64,000 bases of DNA. Source: Aeromicrobium ginsengisoli. GTDB taxonomy: Bacteria > Actinomycetota > Actinomycetes > Propionibacteriales > Nocardioidaceae. Below the pieces are notes generated by a model that was not told the origin of the DNA, made no database searches, and was given only the letters and a program-made list of their open reading frames with translations. Below are positions 29,340-39,883 of this stretch, in pieces. Both the position numbers and the translations under genes were made by a program. Numbering within the stretch: position 1 is the stretch's first letter; each line of letters opens with the position of its first letter. The DNA lies in the NCBI RefSeq assembly GCF_004134905.2, contig NZ_SDPQ02000004.1, forward strand, positions 186,001-250,000, given 5' to 3'.

Positions 29340-29370
29340 GGTCCGACCCATTCGGGGGGATGGTCGGACC
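29340..29370 (-). terminator. Hairpin 1 of a tandem pair with G6 loop
   Basis: GGTCCGACC pairs with GGTCGGACC (9 bp) and is extended at the loop by CAT/ATG with one bulged base; the loop is TCGGGGGG. It lies about 70 nt beyond the stop of the gene at 29438-30370, minus strand. It shares its loop sequence with the hairpin at 29401-29429. Confidence 0.6.
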
Positions 29371-29381
29371 GTCGTATGACC

Positions 29382-29397
29382 CGGCGCAGGGGCGCCG
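29382..29397 (-). terminator. Short middle hairpin of the tandem group
   Basis: CGGCGC and GCGCCG form a 6-bp stem around AGGG, between the two larger hairpins. It may simply strengthen termination. Confidence 0.4.
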
Positions 29398-29400
29398 ATA

Positions 29401-29429
29401 GGCCGGCCATCTCGGGGGGATGGCCGGCC
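29401..29429 (-). terminator. Hairpin 2 of a tandem pair with G6 loop
   Basis: GGCCGGCCAT pairs perfectly with ATGGCCGGCC (10 bp) around the loop CTCGGGGGG. It begins nine bases after the minus-strand stop at 29438, so it is well placed as a terminator. The shared TCGGGGGGATGG core with hairpin 1 despite different stems is unusual. Confidence 0.7.
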
Positions 29430-29437
29430 TCGGGCGT

Positions 29438-30370
29438 TCAACGCAGCGTGAGCCTCGCGTAGTCGTACGTCCCGCTGGTGATCCGCCAGCCGCCGACCTT
29501 CCAGCTCGAGCCTTCCTTGCGCAGGAAGAACATCGCATGCGTCGGCACGGTCAGCATGTCGTCGCGCCGCTCGGCCGGGTTGAAGACCGGCACCGCGGCG
29601 GCCGCGTCGAGGACGGCCACGATGCGCGGCTCGGCCTTCGAGCGGTCGACGCTGATCGCGACCTTGGACCATCTCGGGTTGATCCACACCGCCCGGTCGC
29701 GGTAGCCGTCGGCCGAGTACGCCGTGCCGTAGAACACCCGGCCACTGCCGGCCGACGTGCGCGTGGCACCGGCCAGGGTGCCGTCGCCGCGGAGCACGAC
29801 CAGCCCCAGCTCTTCGCGCACGTCGAGGCTGTCGGGATCGGCGACGAACGCGTCGACGCGCGGCCGGAACGCGGCTGTCGTCGACGATGCGAGCGCCGGC
29901 AGCACGAAGTCGAGGTCCTGCGCGTCGTACGAGTCGCGGGGGATCGCCAGTCGGGAGTAGCGCTTGCCGAAGATGAATCGCACGGCCGCGCAGGCGGCGT
30001 CGTCGACCGCGGCCTTGCCGAAGACCTCCACGGCCTCGGTGGCGCCTGTTGTGCGTACGGCGGGACACCAGTCGACGCGGTCGCCGTCGAGGGTGACGGA
30101 ATCCGGGCGGCCGGGCCACGGACCTCGTACGCTCGCGGGTGCGCGCGCAGCCGTCGGCCTTGCGGGCTTCGCGGGCGGACTGGGCGTCGTCGCGGTCGGC
30201 GTCGGACTCGGGGTCGTGGCCGTCGTCGCGGTGGCTGAGGGCTTCGCCGTGTCACCGTCCGTGACGCTTCCGTCGGGGGAGGTCAGACCGATCACGACGC
30301 TGACGAGCACCACGGTGGCGATCAGCCCCGCGAGCACGGTGATCCACTTGGACCTCACGCGGGTCAGCAT
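29438..30370 (-). CDS. Membrane-anchored exported protein of unknown function
   Basis: A 310-residue protein. A basic start (MLTRVRSKW) is followed by one membrane helix (ITVLAGLIATVVLVSVVIGL), then a Thr/Pro/Ser/Ala-rich linker of about 50 residues, and an extracellular domain of about 200 residues. Two cysteines (VDWCPAV and DDAACAA) may pair. Segments such as AVWINPRWSKVAISVD and KVGGWRITSGTYDYARLTLR suggest a beta-rich fold. The ATG at 30370 is preferred to an upstream GTG because it starts the export signal. Function not recognised. Confidence 0.7.
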   Translation of the reverse strand: MLTRVRSKWITVLAGLIATVVLVSVVIGLTSPDGSVTDGDTAKPSATATTATTPSPTPTATTPSPPAKPARPTAARAPASVRGPWPGRPDSVTLDGDRVDWCPAVRTTGATEAVEVFGKAAVDDAACAAVRFIFGKRYSRLAIPRDSYDAQDLDFVLPALASSTTAAFRPRVDAFVADPDSLDVREELGLVVLRGDGTLAGATRTSAGSGRVFYGTAYSADGYRDRAVWINPRWSKVAISVDRSKAEPRIVAVLDAAAAVPVFNPAERRDDMLTVPTHAMFFLRKEGSSWKVGGWRITSGTYDYARLTLR

Positions 30371-30428
30371 AGGCGCAGAACGTGAGGGTCTCGCTGCCTT
30401 GCCGTCGAGCCACAACGTGTCGGACCAG

Positions 30429-31211
30429 CTACGACGACGCCAGCTTCTCGATCAGCAGCTCGACGCCGTCGAGGAGGCGGGCCAGGCCGAACTCGACCTT
30501 GTCGCCTACGGACTGCTCGAACGCGCCGGACTCCCAGATCGCCGTCATCGTGGGGAATCGTTCGGGGGAGTAGTACGTGCCCCAGAAGCTGCTGCGGGAG
30601 TCCCAGTAGTCGTCGGCCGTGATGCCGGTGTTGGAGGACACGCTGGTGTCGGTGATGACGCTCCGTGCGACGCCGAACACGTGCGACTCGACGAGGCCGG
30701 CGACCTGGACGACCTCGTGGTTGGGCAGGCCCGTGAGGGTGACGGCCCGATAGAGGTCTTCCTGCGCGTCCATCACGTGAGGACCCAGGGGCATGCGCCA
30801 GAGGTTGGAGCGGATCAGCCACGGATGGGTCTGGTACATCGCCCAGGCCTGGCGGGCGTGGAACTCGACCTGCTCGCGCCAAGGTGCCGAGCGGTCAGGC
30901 ATCTTGCGGCCGGCCCACGCCCGGTCGACCATGAGCTCGAACAGCTCGTCCCGCCCGGGGACGTACGTGTAGAGGCTCATCGCGCCGACGCCGAGGTGCG
31001 CTGCGACGTTGCGCATCGAGAGCTTGTCGACCCCGTCGGCTGCGGCGACCGCCATGCCGGCGTCGATGACCTGGTCGAGGGTCAGCTTCTGCTTGGGTCC
31101 GCGACCGGCGGGAGTCGGTGGGTCCCACAGCAGCCGGAGCATGTGACGGCCTTCGGGTGTGCCCCAGGTCAGCGGATCCGTGTCGGGGATCGCGGGCCGC
31201 TCGTCGTTCAT
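30429..31211 (-). CDS. TetR/AcrR family regulator
   Basis: A 260-residue repressor. The DNA-binding HTH lies near residues 40-90 (LDQVIDAGMAVAAADG, LSMRNVAAHLGVGAMSLYTYV). The C-terminal TetR_C-like domain has VFGVARSVI and a long helical ligand domain. A hydrophilic N-terminal tail of about 35 residues precedes the HTH. The ATG at 31211 is chosen; the frame is open further upstream but that part is antisense to the exporter gene. It is divergent from the DrrA-like ATPase gene, the usual arrangement for a repressor of an exporter. Confidence 0.9.
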   Translation of the reverse strand: MNDERPAIPDTDPLTWGTPEGRHMLRLLWDPPTPAGRGPKQKLTLDQVIDAGMAVAAADGVDKLSMRNVAAHLGVGAMSLYTYVPGRDELFELMVDRAWAGRKMPDRSAPWREQVEFHARQAWAMYQTHPWLIRSNLWRMPLGPHVMDAQEDLYRAVTLTGLPNHEVVQVAGLVESHVFGVARSVITDTSVSSNTGITADDYWDSRSSFWGTYYSPERFPTMTAIWESGAFEQSVGDKVEFGLARLLDGVELLIEKLASS

Positions 31212-31278
31212 TCCAGTCCTGTTCGTCGCCACGTTCTTGTCACACCGTACACCGTATGATGTAATCTCCAGCAACTCA

Positions 31279-31289
31279 GTACGACGTAC
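31279..31289. promoter_or_regulatory. Candidate TetR operator and promoter of the DrrAB-type exporter
   Basis: GTACGACGTAC has perfect 5-bp arms around one base and lies 15 nt before the exporter ATG at 31305. Just upstream, TATGAT at 31255-31260 is a good -10, preceded by a direct repeat CACCGTA (31243-31249 and 31250-31256). A repressor bound at the palindrome would block the exporter promoter. The match to the neighbouring TetR gene is inferred from position only. Confidence 0.45.
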
Positions 31290-31304
31290 GGAAAAGAGAC
31301 CCAG

Positions 31305-32267
31305 ATGATTCACACCCAGCAACTGACCCGGACCTTCGAGTCCGGCAAGGAGACCGTCGAGGCGGTGCGCGGCATCGACCTGGACGTCGCCGAGGGCGAG
31401 CTCGTCGCATTCCTCGGCCCCAACGGCGCGGGCAAGTCGACGACGCTGCGCATGCTGACCAGCCTGCTGCCGCCCACGTCGGGCACGGCGACGGTCGCCG
31501 GCATCGACGTCACGGCCGATCCGGCCGGCGTTCGCAGCCGCATCGGCTACATCGGCCAGAAGGACGGCGCCGGCCACAACTACCGCGTGTGGGACGAGCT
31601 GCTCATGCAGGGCCGGTTCTACGGGCTCGACAAGCAGCGGGCCACCGAGCGGGCGGACGAGCTGCTCGGCACGTTGGACCTCGAGGGCATGAAGATGCGC
31701 AAGGTCAGCACCCTGTCGGGCGGCCAGAAGCGACGGCTCGACATCGCGCTCGGACTCATCCACGAGCCGGCGCTGTTGTTTCTCGACGAGCCGTCGACCG
31801 GCATGGATCCGCAGAACCGGGCCAACCTCTGGGACCACATCCTGCGCCTGCGCGAGGAGTTCGGCACGACCATCGTGCTGACGACGCACTACCTGGAGGA
31901 GGCCGACACGATGGCCGAGCGGGTCGTCGTGATCGACCACGGCCGGATCATCGCCGACGACACCGCAGAGGCGCTCAAGGCCGAGCAGGCCGGCGACCGG
32001 ATCACCGTGACGGTCAGCGCCGACGACCTGCCCACGACCCGTGAGGTCGTCGGTCAGGCCGGCACGGAGGTCGAGGAGGTGCCGGCCGACGGCTGCGCGG
32101 CCATCTCGTTCCGCGTCGATGCCGGACCGGTCGCCCTGCCTCGTGTCCTGCACGCCCTCGGCGACAAGGGCGTGGCCGTCAACGCGGCGACGCTCAAGCA
32201 ACCCACCCTCGACGACGTCTTCCTCAACCTCACCGGACGCAGCCTGCGCGAAGGAGCAGAAGCATGA
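31305..32267 (+). CDS. Daunorubicin resistance-type ABC transporter ATPase (DrrA-like)
   Basis: A 320-residue ATPase. Walker A is GPNGAGKSTTLRMLTSL near residue 40, the Q-loop is IGYIGQKDG, the signature is LSGGQKRRLDIALGLIHEP, Walker B is LLFLDEPSTGMDPQNR and the H-switch is TTHYLEEAD. The last 90 residues form the DrrA C-terminal domain (LPRVLHALGDKGVAVNAATLKQPTLDDVFLNLTG). It drives export of a hydrophobic drug or lipid together with the coupled permease. The divergent TetR gene suggests inducible control. Confidence 0.93.
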   Translation: MIHTQQLTRTFESGKETVEAVRGIDLDVAEGELVAFLGPNGAGKSTTLRMLTSLLPPTSGTATVAGIDVTADPAGVRSRIGYIGQKDGAGHNYRVWDELLMQGRFYGLDKQRATERADELLGTLDLEGMKMRKVSTLSGGQKRRLDIALGLIHEPALLFLDEPSTGMDPQNRANLWDHILRLREEFGTTIVLTTHYLEEADTMAERVVVIDHGRIIADDTAEALKAEQAGDRITVTVSADDLPTTREVVGQAGTEVEEVPADGCAAISFRVDAGPVALPRVLHALGDKGVAVNAATLKQPTLDDVFLNLTGRSLREGAEA

Positions 32268-33073
32268 GCACGATCACCGATTCCGCCGCCACCTCGGCAC
32301 GCATGGCCCGCAGCTCCCTCCTAGGCGACATCAAGGCCGTCTGGACGCGGGAGACGCTCACGATCCTGCGCGACCCGTTCTCATTGATCTTCTCCCTGAT
32401 CCAGCCGTTGGTGTTCCTCGGCCTGTTCGCCCCGCTCCTGGCCGGCGTCGCCGACGACGGTCTGGGCTTCGGCTCGACGCTGCAGTTCTTCCTGCCCGGT
32501 GTCGTCGTGATGATCACGATGTTCGGCACGTCGATGACCGGCGCCAACCTGCAGTTCGAGATCATGACCGGTGCGTTCGAGCGGATCCTCGCGACGCCGC
32601 TGGCCCGTCAGGCGCTGCTGATCGGTCGGGCGCTCAAGGAGCTGACGCCGCTGGTCGTCCAGGCGCTGATCATCACGTTGGTCGCGGTGCCGTTCGGCTT
32701 CGACCTCTACCCGGCGCACATCGTCCTCGGCCTGCTGATCCTCGGCGTGTTCGGCGTCGGCGTCGGTGCCCTCTCGTACGCCTTGGCGATCGCGACCCGC
32801 AAGAACGAGTGGGCGTTCTGGGCGGTGCAACAGTCGTTGCTGTTCCCGTTGCTGATCCTCTCGGGCATGATGCTCCCGCTCGAGACCGGCCCGGACTGGA
32901 TGCAGGCGCTGTCGAAGGTCAACCCGCTGACGTACATCGTGGACGCCGAGCGCGTGCTGTTCTCCGGCACGTTCGACGACAGCGCCGTGGTCTACGGGAT
33001 CGTCGCCGCGCTGGTGACCTGCGCGGTCGGCCTCTGGGTCGGCGTCCGCACCGTCACCAAGAGCATCCTCTAG
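32264..33073 (+). CDS. ABC-2 permease (DrrB-like)
   Basis: A 269-residue membrane protein with six hydrophobic segments, overlapping the ATPase stop by four bases (ATGA). LRDPFSLIFSLIQPLVFLGLF, FEIMTGAFERILATPLARQALLIGR and VNPLTYIVDAERVLFSG are typical of DrrB/ABC-2 permeases. With the preceding ATPase it should form a homodimeric or heterodimeric efflux pump. The strong hairpin at 33076-33126 ends the operon. Confidence 0.92.
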   Translation: MSTITDSAATSARMARSSLLGDIKAVWTRETLTILRDPFSLIFSLIQPLVFLGLFAPLLAGVADDGLGFGSTLQFFLPGVVVMITMFGTSMTGANLQFEIMTGAFERILATPLARQALLIGRALKELTPLVVQALIITLVAVPFGFDLYPAHIVLGLLILGVFGVGVGALSYALAIATRKNEWAFWAVQQSLLFPLLILSGMMLPLETGPDWMQALSKVNPLTYIVDAERVLFSGTFDDSAVVYGIVAALVTCAVGLWVGVRTVTKSIL

Positions 33074-33075
33074 GT

Positions 33076-33126
33076 AGATGCACGAAACGCCCCTCCCGAT
33101 CATCGGGAGGGGCGCTTCGTACATCT
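33076..33126 (+). terminator. Strong intrinsic hairpin after the DrrAB-type operon
   Basis: GCCCCTCCCGAT pairs perfectly with ATCGGGAGGGGC. Two further paired blocks, ACGAA/TTCGT and AGATG/CATCT, extend the stem outward with small interruptions. It starts three bases after the permease stop. No T-run follows, but the stem is long and G+C-rich enough to terminate; it faces the convergent citrate synthase gene. Confidence 0.85.
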
Positions 33127-33254
33127 CAACCTCAGCCGGCGAGCGACACATCCAACCCGAGCTCGCAAGGACCACGTCTCAGGTCTAGCTGTGCGACACC
33201 GTTACCGATCGCAACCGAAGCGGCCGGTCGCCGCGATCGCACCGTGCAAAGGGC

Positions 33255-34358
33255 TCATTGACCCCAAGCACTATCCCAACCATCTACTTCGTCCGCGCGG
33301 CGGGAGGCGGGGCCGGTGTAGATCGCGGAGGGACGGATCAGGCGGCCCGTGCGCTTCTGCTCCAGGATGTGCGCGCTCCAGCCGGCCGTGCGGGCCGACG
33401 TGAACATCGCGGTGAACATGTGCGGCGGGACCTCGGCGTAGTCGAGGACGATCGCGGCCCAGAACTCGACGTTGGTCTCGAGCACGCGGTCGGGGCGGCG
33501 CTCGCGGAGCTCCTTGAGCGCGGCCTCCTCGAGCGCGACGGCAACTTCGGCGCGCGGGGCATTGAGCTCCTTGGCCGTGCGTCGCAGGGTGCGCGCACGC
33601 GGATCCTCGGCGCGGTAGACACGGTGGCCGAAGCCCATGAGGCGCTCACCGCTGTCGAGCAGCCCCTTGACGTACGCCGTGGCGTCGCCGGACTTCTCGA
33701 CCTCTTCGATCATCGTCAGCACGCGGGCCGGAGCACCGCCGTGCAGGGGGCCGGACATCGCGCCGACGGCACCCGACAGGGCGGCGGCGGCGTCGGCGCC
33801 CGTTGAGGCGATGACGCGGGCCGTGAACGTCGAGGCGTTCATGCCGTGCTCGGCGGCCGACACCCAGTAGGCGTCGATGGCCTTGGCGTGGTTGGGGTTG
33901 ACCTCGCCGCGCCAGCGGGTCAGGAAGCGTTCGGTGATCGTCGAGCACTTGTCGATCTCGGACTGCGACACCATCGGCTGGCCGACACCGCGCGCGGCCT
34001 GGGCGACATAGGAAAGGACCATGACCGCAGCGCGGGCAAGGTCCTCTCGAGCCTGGACGTCATCGATGTCATAGAGCTGCTTCATGCCCCACGCGGGAGC
34101 GGTCAGCGCGATCGCGCTCTGTACGTCGGCGCGGATGTCGCCGGAGTGGACCGGGATCGGGAACGGCTCGGCGGGCGGCAGGCCCGGCTCGTAGGCTCCG
34201 TCGACCAGAAGGCCCCAGATCTTCTCGAACGGCACGCGGCCGACGAGGTCGTCGATGTCGACACCGCGATAGCGCAGTGCAGACCCTTCCTTGTCGGGTT
34301 CGGCGATCTCGCTCTCGAACGCTACGACGCCTTCAAGTCCATGGTGCACTTCAGTCAT
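33255..34358 (-). CDS. citA: Citrate synthase (CitA-like, second isozyme)
   Basis: A 367-residue citrate synthase joining acetyl-CoA and oxaloacetate. Catalytic residues lie in SAAEHGMNASTFTARV (first histidine), GPLHGGAPARVL (second histidine) and the VEFWAAIVLDYA region (aspartate); GFGHRVYRAEDPRA is the conserved CoA/oxaloacetate arginine segment. The N-terminus GLEGVVAFESEIAEPDKEGSALRYRG matches the short citrate synthase 2 type of mycobacteria and relatives. The ATG at 34358 is preferred over one at 34367. It is divergent from pdxH by 36 bases. Confidence 0.92.
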   Translation of the reverse strand: MTEVHHGLEGVVAFESEIAEPDKEGSALRYRGVDIDDLVGRVPFEKIWGLLVDGAYEPGLPPAEPFPIPVHSGDIRADVQSAIALTAPAWGMKQLYDIDDVQAREDLARAAVMVLSYVAQAARGVGQPMVSQSEIDKCSTITERFLTRWRGEVNPNHAKAIDAYWVSAAEHGMNASTFTARVIASTGADAAAALSGAVGAMSGPLHGGAPARVLTMIEEVEKSGDATAYVKGLLDSGERLMGFGHRVYRAEDPRARTLRRTAKELNAPRAEVAVALEEAALKELRERRPDRVLETNVEFWAAIVLDYAEVPPHMFTAMFTSARTAGWSAHILEQKRTGRLIRPSAIYTGPASRRADEVDGWDSAWGQ

Positions 34359-34394
34359 ACGCTGCATTCTGCCCTGCGTCGTTACCGTGGAGTC

Positions 34395-35039
34395 ATGGAG
34401 ACCCCTGATTTGGCGCGGATGCGTGAGGAGTACGCCCGCGAAGGCCTCGACGAGGCGACCGCCGGCGATGATCCGCTGGCATTGCTGGGGCGCTGGCTCA
34501 ACGAGGCGATCGACGCCGGTGTGCACGAGCCCAACGCCATGGCGCTCGCGACGGCGACGGCCGACGGGCGCCCCTCGACGCGCATCGTGCTGCTCAAGGG
34601 GCTGGACGATCGCGGGCTCACGTTCTTCACCGGCTACGAGTCGCGCAAGGGCGCCGAGCTCGAGGCCAACCCGTGGGCCGCAGCGGTGATGCTGTGGCAT
34701 CCGTTGCAGCGCCAGGTGCGCGTCGAGGGCCGGGTGACCCGCATCGACGAGGCCGAGTCGGACGCCTACTTCCAGTCCAGGCCGCGAGGCTCGCAGATCG
34801 GCGCCGTCGCGTCGCCGCAGTCCCGCACGATCGCGAGCCGCGAGGTGCTGGAGCGGCGGGTCGCCGAGGTCGAGCGGGTGTTCGAGGGCCAGGAGGTCGT
34901 ACGCCCGCCGGTGTGGGGTGGCTATCGGATCGCGCTCGACTCGGTCGAGTTCTGGCAGGGCCGGCAGAGCCGTCTGCACGATCGCATCCGCTACCTCCGC
35001 CAAGGCGACGGCTGGCGCCGTGACCGGTTGGCGCCTTAG
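34395..35039 (+). CDS. pdxH: Pyridoxamine 5'-phosphate oxidase
   Basis: A 214-residue FMN enzyme that oxidises pyridoxamine or pyridoxine phosphate to pyridoxal phosphate. FMN- and substrate-site stretches are RIVLLKGLDDRGLTFFTGYES, GRVTRIDEAESDAYFQSRPRGSQIGA and the C-terminal EFWQGRQSRLHDRIRY, followed by WRRDRLAP at the end. The ATG at 34395 is preceded by GTGGAG. It supplies PLP to enzymes such as SerC. Its stop overlaps that of rmlCD on the other strand by four bases. Confidence 0.94.
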   Translation: METPDLARMREEYAREGLDEATAGDDPLALLGRWLNEAIDAGVHEPNAMALATATADGRPSTRIVLLKGLDDRGLTFFTGYESRKGAELEANPWAAAVMLWHPLQRQVRVEGRVTRIDEAESDAYFQSRPRGSQIGAVASPQSRTIASREVLERRVAEVERVFEGQEVVRPPVWGGYRIALDSVEFWQGRQSRLHDRIRYLRQGDGWRRDRLAP

Positions 35040-36343
35040 GGCGTACGGGGCGCGAGGGTGCTGTGCTGCGGGCGCGGGGCCAGCTGCTTGTCGGTGCCGT
35101 AGGACTCGGTCGACACCCCGATGACGTCGTCGGCGCTGCGGCCCTCGGCGACGAACACCTCGCGGGCGATGTCGGCCCAGGACCGGGGCTCACCGCCGCC
35201 GGTGATGTGGTGGATGCCGTACGGCGCTCCGGACGACAGCAGCCCGACGATCCCGTCGGCCAGCTCGCGGGCCGTGGTGAGCCGGCCGAACTGGTCATCG
35301 ACGACCTGTGGGCGTACGCCGTTGCGGGCCAGCCGTTGCATCGTGGCGACGAAGTTGGCGCCGTCGCCGACGACCCAGCTGGTGCGCACGACGTAGTGCT
35401 GGGGGACCGTCGAGGTCACCGCTTCACCGGCCGCCTTGGTCTGGCCGTAGACGCCGAGCGGCGAGACCGGCTCATCGACGGTGTGGTCCGGCTCGGTGCC
35501 GTCGAAGACGTAGTCGGACGAGACCGTCACGAGCGTCAGCCGGTGCTGGATCGCGATCCTGGCGAGCGCGGCGACCGCGGTGACGTTGACGGCCCATGCC
35601 TGGCGTCGCCCTTCAGGCGTCTCGGCGGCGTCGACGGCGGTGTAGGCGGCGGCGTTGATGATCGTGTCGACGTCGTCCCAGCGCACGCGGTCGTACGTCG
35701 AGGGATCCGCCAGGTCGAGGTCGGCCCGCGTCAGTGCGAGCGCGTCGGGCAGGGCTTCGCGGAGCGCGCGGCCCAGCTGTCCGTCGGCGCCGAGGATCAC
35801 CGAGCGCCGGGGCGGCACCGGGACGACGTCGGCCAGGCGCGGGTGGTCGCGATCCTTGTCGGAGATCTCGACGAGCGGCAGGGGCCAGGGGATGTTGACG
35901 GTCTCGTCGGCGAGGTTGAGGTTGGCGTACTCCGCCTCGGAGCTCCAGTGCGCGTTGACGAGGTAGGAGTAGGCCGTGCCGTCCTCGAGCGTCTGATAGC
36001 TGTTGGCGACGCCGCGCGGCACGAACACCGCCGTGCCCGGGTCGAGCTCGACGGTGTGGGTCGCGCCGAACGACTCGCCCGCCCGCAGGTCGACCCATGC
36101 GGCGAAGACCCGGCCGGTGGCGATCGACACGAGCTTGTCCCAGGGCTCGGCGTGGATGCCGCGGGTCGTGCCGGCCGAGGTGTTGAAGGCGACGTTGTGC
36201 TGCACGGGGCCGAAGTCGGGCAGTCCGGCGCCGACCATCTTGGCGCGCTGCCAGTTCTCCTTGAACCAGCCGCGGCCGTCGGCGTGCACCGCCAGGCGTA
36301 CGACCAGCAGCCCCGGGATCGGGGTCGTCTCCACAGTGCTCAT
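35036..36343 (-). CDS. rmlCD: Fused dTDP-4-dehydrorhamnose 3,5-epimerase / dTDP-4-dehydrorhamnose reductase
   Basis: A 435-residue bifunctional protein. Residues 1-175 form an RmlC cupin (RGWFKENWQRAKM, HNVAFNTSAGTTRGIHAEPWDK, FVPRGVANSYQTLED); the catalytic His of the RG-H-E/A motif is present as RGIHAEP. Residues 180-435 are an RmlD short-chain reductase (ILGADGQLGRALREA, INAAAYTAVDAAE, SSDYVFDGTE, YGQTKAAGE). Together they convert dTDP-4-keto-6-deoxyglucose to dTDP-L-rhamnose. Normally these are two genes; the fusion occurs in some actinobacteria. Its ATG overlaps the stop of the 27-codon ORF at 36340-36423. Confidence 0.93.
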   Translation of the reverse strand: MSTVETTPIPGLLVVRLAVHADGRGWFKENWQRAKMVGAGLPDFGPVQHNVAFNTSAGTTRGIHAEPWDKLVSIATGRVFAAWVDLRAGESFGATHTVELDPGTAVFVPRGVANSYQTLEDGTAYSYLVNAHWSSEAEYANLNLADETVNIPWPLPLVEISDKDRDHPRLADVVPVPPRRSVILGADGQLGRALREALPDALALTRADLDLADPSTYDRVRWDDVDTIINAAAYTAVDAAETPEGRRQAWAVNVTAVAALARIAIQHRLTLVTVSSDYVFDGTEPDHTVDEPVSPLGVYGQTKAAGEAVTSTVPQHYVVRTSWVVGDGANFVATMQRLARNGVRPQVVDDQFGRLTTARELADGIVGLLSSGAPYGIHHITGGGEPRSWADIAREVFVAEGRSADDVIGVSTESYGTDKQLAPRPQHSTLAPRTP

Positions 36344-36419
36344 GTCATCACCCTCAAGACAAGCCGACGATACGAGGGCGATGACATGAGTGCCCCTCGG
36401 TCCACTCGCTGGCGCCCGC

Positions 36420-36423
<4 letters not shown>
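36340..36423 (-). CDS. 27-codon coupling ORF of the MSxRQR family, copy 3
   Basis: The frame starts ATG AGC GGG CGC CAG CGA and encodes 27 residues beginning MSGRQRVDRG, with PSYRR at codons 16-20 and ending LRVMT. Its ATG overlaps the stop of the cytidylyltransferase gene (ATGA) and its TGA overlaps the rmlCD ATG (ATGA). The last codons GAGGGTGATGAC hold the rmlCD ribosome-binding site. Length (84 nt), opening sequence and overlap plan equal those of copy 2, where the neighbours are unrelated (mutA and mutB). Confidence 0.6.
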
Positions 36424-38813
<2,390 letters not shown>

Positions 38814-38828
38814 ACGCCTGCTGTTCAT

Positions 38829-38850
38829 CCGGCAGCCACCTGGTTGCCGG
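38829..38850 (+). terminator. Hairpin after rmlA
   Basis: CCGGCAGCC pairs with GGTTGCCGG (nine pairs, one G-T) around ACCT, 16 nt after the rmlA stop. No T-run is present. It separates rmlA from the DedA gene. Confidence 0.6.
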
Positions 38851-38883
38851 GGTTGCGTCACGCGGCGCCGCCATCGTGGAGGC

Positions 38884-39549
38884 ATGACAGCAATCGCGCT
38901 GACCCTCGCGCTGGGCTTCGGCCTGGCCTTCGCCGAGTCCGGTCTCGGCCTCGGGATCGTGCTGCCCGGTGAGACGGCGATCGTCGTGCTGGCCGCCACG
39001 ATGGGCTCGCCCGCAGAGATGGTTGCTCTCGGCATCGTCGTGATGCTCGGCGCCACGTGCGGCGACCACGTCGGCTACCTCCTGGGCCGTCACTATGGCG
39101 ACTCGCTGCGTGAGACCAAGGCAGTCAAGCGCCTCGGTGTGCGCCACTACGACCGCGCGACAGACCTGCTGCGGCGTCGCGGCGGGCTCGCGGTGTTCGC
39201 CACGCGCCTCGTGCCGATCGTACGAACCCTCACGCCGGCCGCCGCTGGTGCCTCAGGCCTGGAGTACCGCAGGTTCGCGCCCGCCTCCCTCGCTGGTTCC
39301 GCGACGTGGTCCGCGGCGTACGTCGGCGGCGGCTCGACCGTGGCCGCGGTCACCGCGATGACGACCGACGCGTTCGGCCGGGCCACCTGGCTGTTGCTGG
39401 TGCTGCTGGCACTGGCCCTGATCCCGGTGCTGATCATTCGCACCGTCGTGGGCGTACGCCCGGTGTCTGCCGCACCGGACGTGGCGTCCCTCGAGCTCGC
39501 TGCCCGGCGGTCGAGGTTCTCGCCGCTGGTCAGCGACCTCCAGCACTAG
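38884..39549 (+). CDS. DedA family membrane protein
   Basis: A 221-residue inner-membrane protein. The DedA core is visible: FAESGLGLGIVLPGETAIVV, the GDHVGYLLGRHYG segment and the RLVPIVRTLTPAAAGASGLEYRRF loop with its conserved Arg-Pro-rich turn. Four to five membrane segments precede a hydrophilic tail of 35 residues. DedA proteins act in membrane lipid (undecaprenyl phosphate or phospholipid) flipping. It follows rmlA in the same direction, which may link it to envelope polymer synthesis. The last four bases overlap the gene on the other strand. Confidence 0.9.
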   Translation: MTAIALTLALGFGLAFAESGLGLGIVLPGETAIVVLAATMGSPAEMVALGIVVMLGATCGDHVGYLLGRHYGDSLRETKAVKRLGVRHYDRATDLLRRRGGLAVFATRLVPIVRTLTPAAAGASGLEYRRFAPASLAGSATWSAAYVGGGSTVAAVTAMTTDAFGRATWLLLVLLALALIPVLIIRTVVGVRPVSAAPDVASLELAARRSRFSPLVSDLQH

Positions 39550-39839
39550 AGGATGAGCACGCCGGCGACGACCGCGGGGACGGCGCCGAGCAGGATCCAC
39601 GGCGCGAACGCCGGACGACGATGCACCAGCCGGATCGCGCCGAGCGCGACGATCCCGATGACCGCCATGACGGCCAGCAGGATCGTGCCGTCGCTGCGGC
39701 GGCCGTCGTCCACGATGCTGCGGATCACCGCCACCAGCGCGCCGATGGGGAACGACGAGACGGCGAGGATCAGGAACGACACGACCCATCGCTGCACCTG
39801 CTCGGTCGTGAGCTCGCGGCGTACGCGTGTCCTGGCCAT
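39546..39839 (-). CDS. Small three-helix membrane protein
   Basis: A 97-residue protein with a basic start (MARTRVRRELTTEQVQRW) and three membrane helices (VVSFLILAVSSFPIGALVAVI, ILLAVMAVIGIVALGAI, PWILLGAVPAVVAGVLIL). No known domain is recognised. The ATG at 39839 is chosen. It lies between the DedA gene on the other strand, overlapping by four bases, and the MFS gene, and could be in the MFS transcript. Confidence 0.7.
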   Translation of the reverse strand: MARTRVRRELTTEQVQRWVVSFLILAVSSFPIGALVAVIRSIVDDGRRSDGTILLAVMAVIGIVALGAIRLVHRRPAFAPWILLGAVPAVVAGVLIL

Positions 39840-39883
39840 GGGCACAGTATGTGCCCGGGCGTCCGGGACAGGCGCGGCGCCGG

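Larger units (their letters stand above)
29123..29437. other. Gene-free interval, 315 bases
   Basis: No ORF here looks real. Bases 29230-29335 are A+T-rich for this genome (TTCCGAATAGCCC, TAACTAACTACATTC) and may hold the promoter region of the oxidoreductase gene at 28475-29122. The right part, 29340-29429, holds three hairpins listed separately that follow the gene at 29438-30370. Nothing resembling an RNA gene was recognised. Confidence 0.6.

Noticed and set aside
30429..32201. A 590-codon frame extending the TetR gene upstream
   Set aside because: The extra N-terminal part is antisense to the DrrA-like gene; the TetR protein proper starts at 31211.
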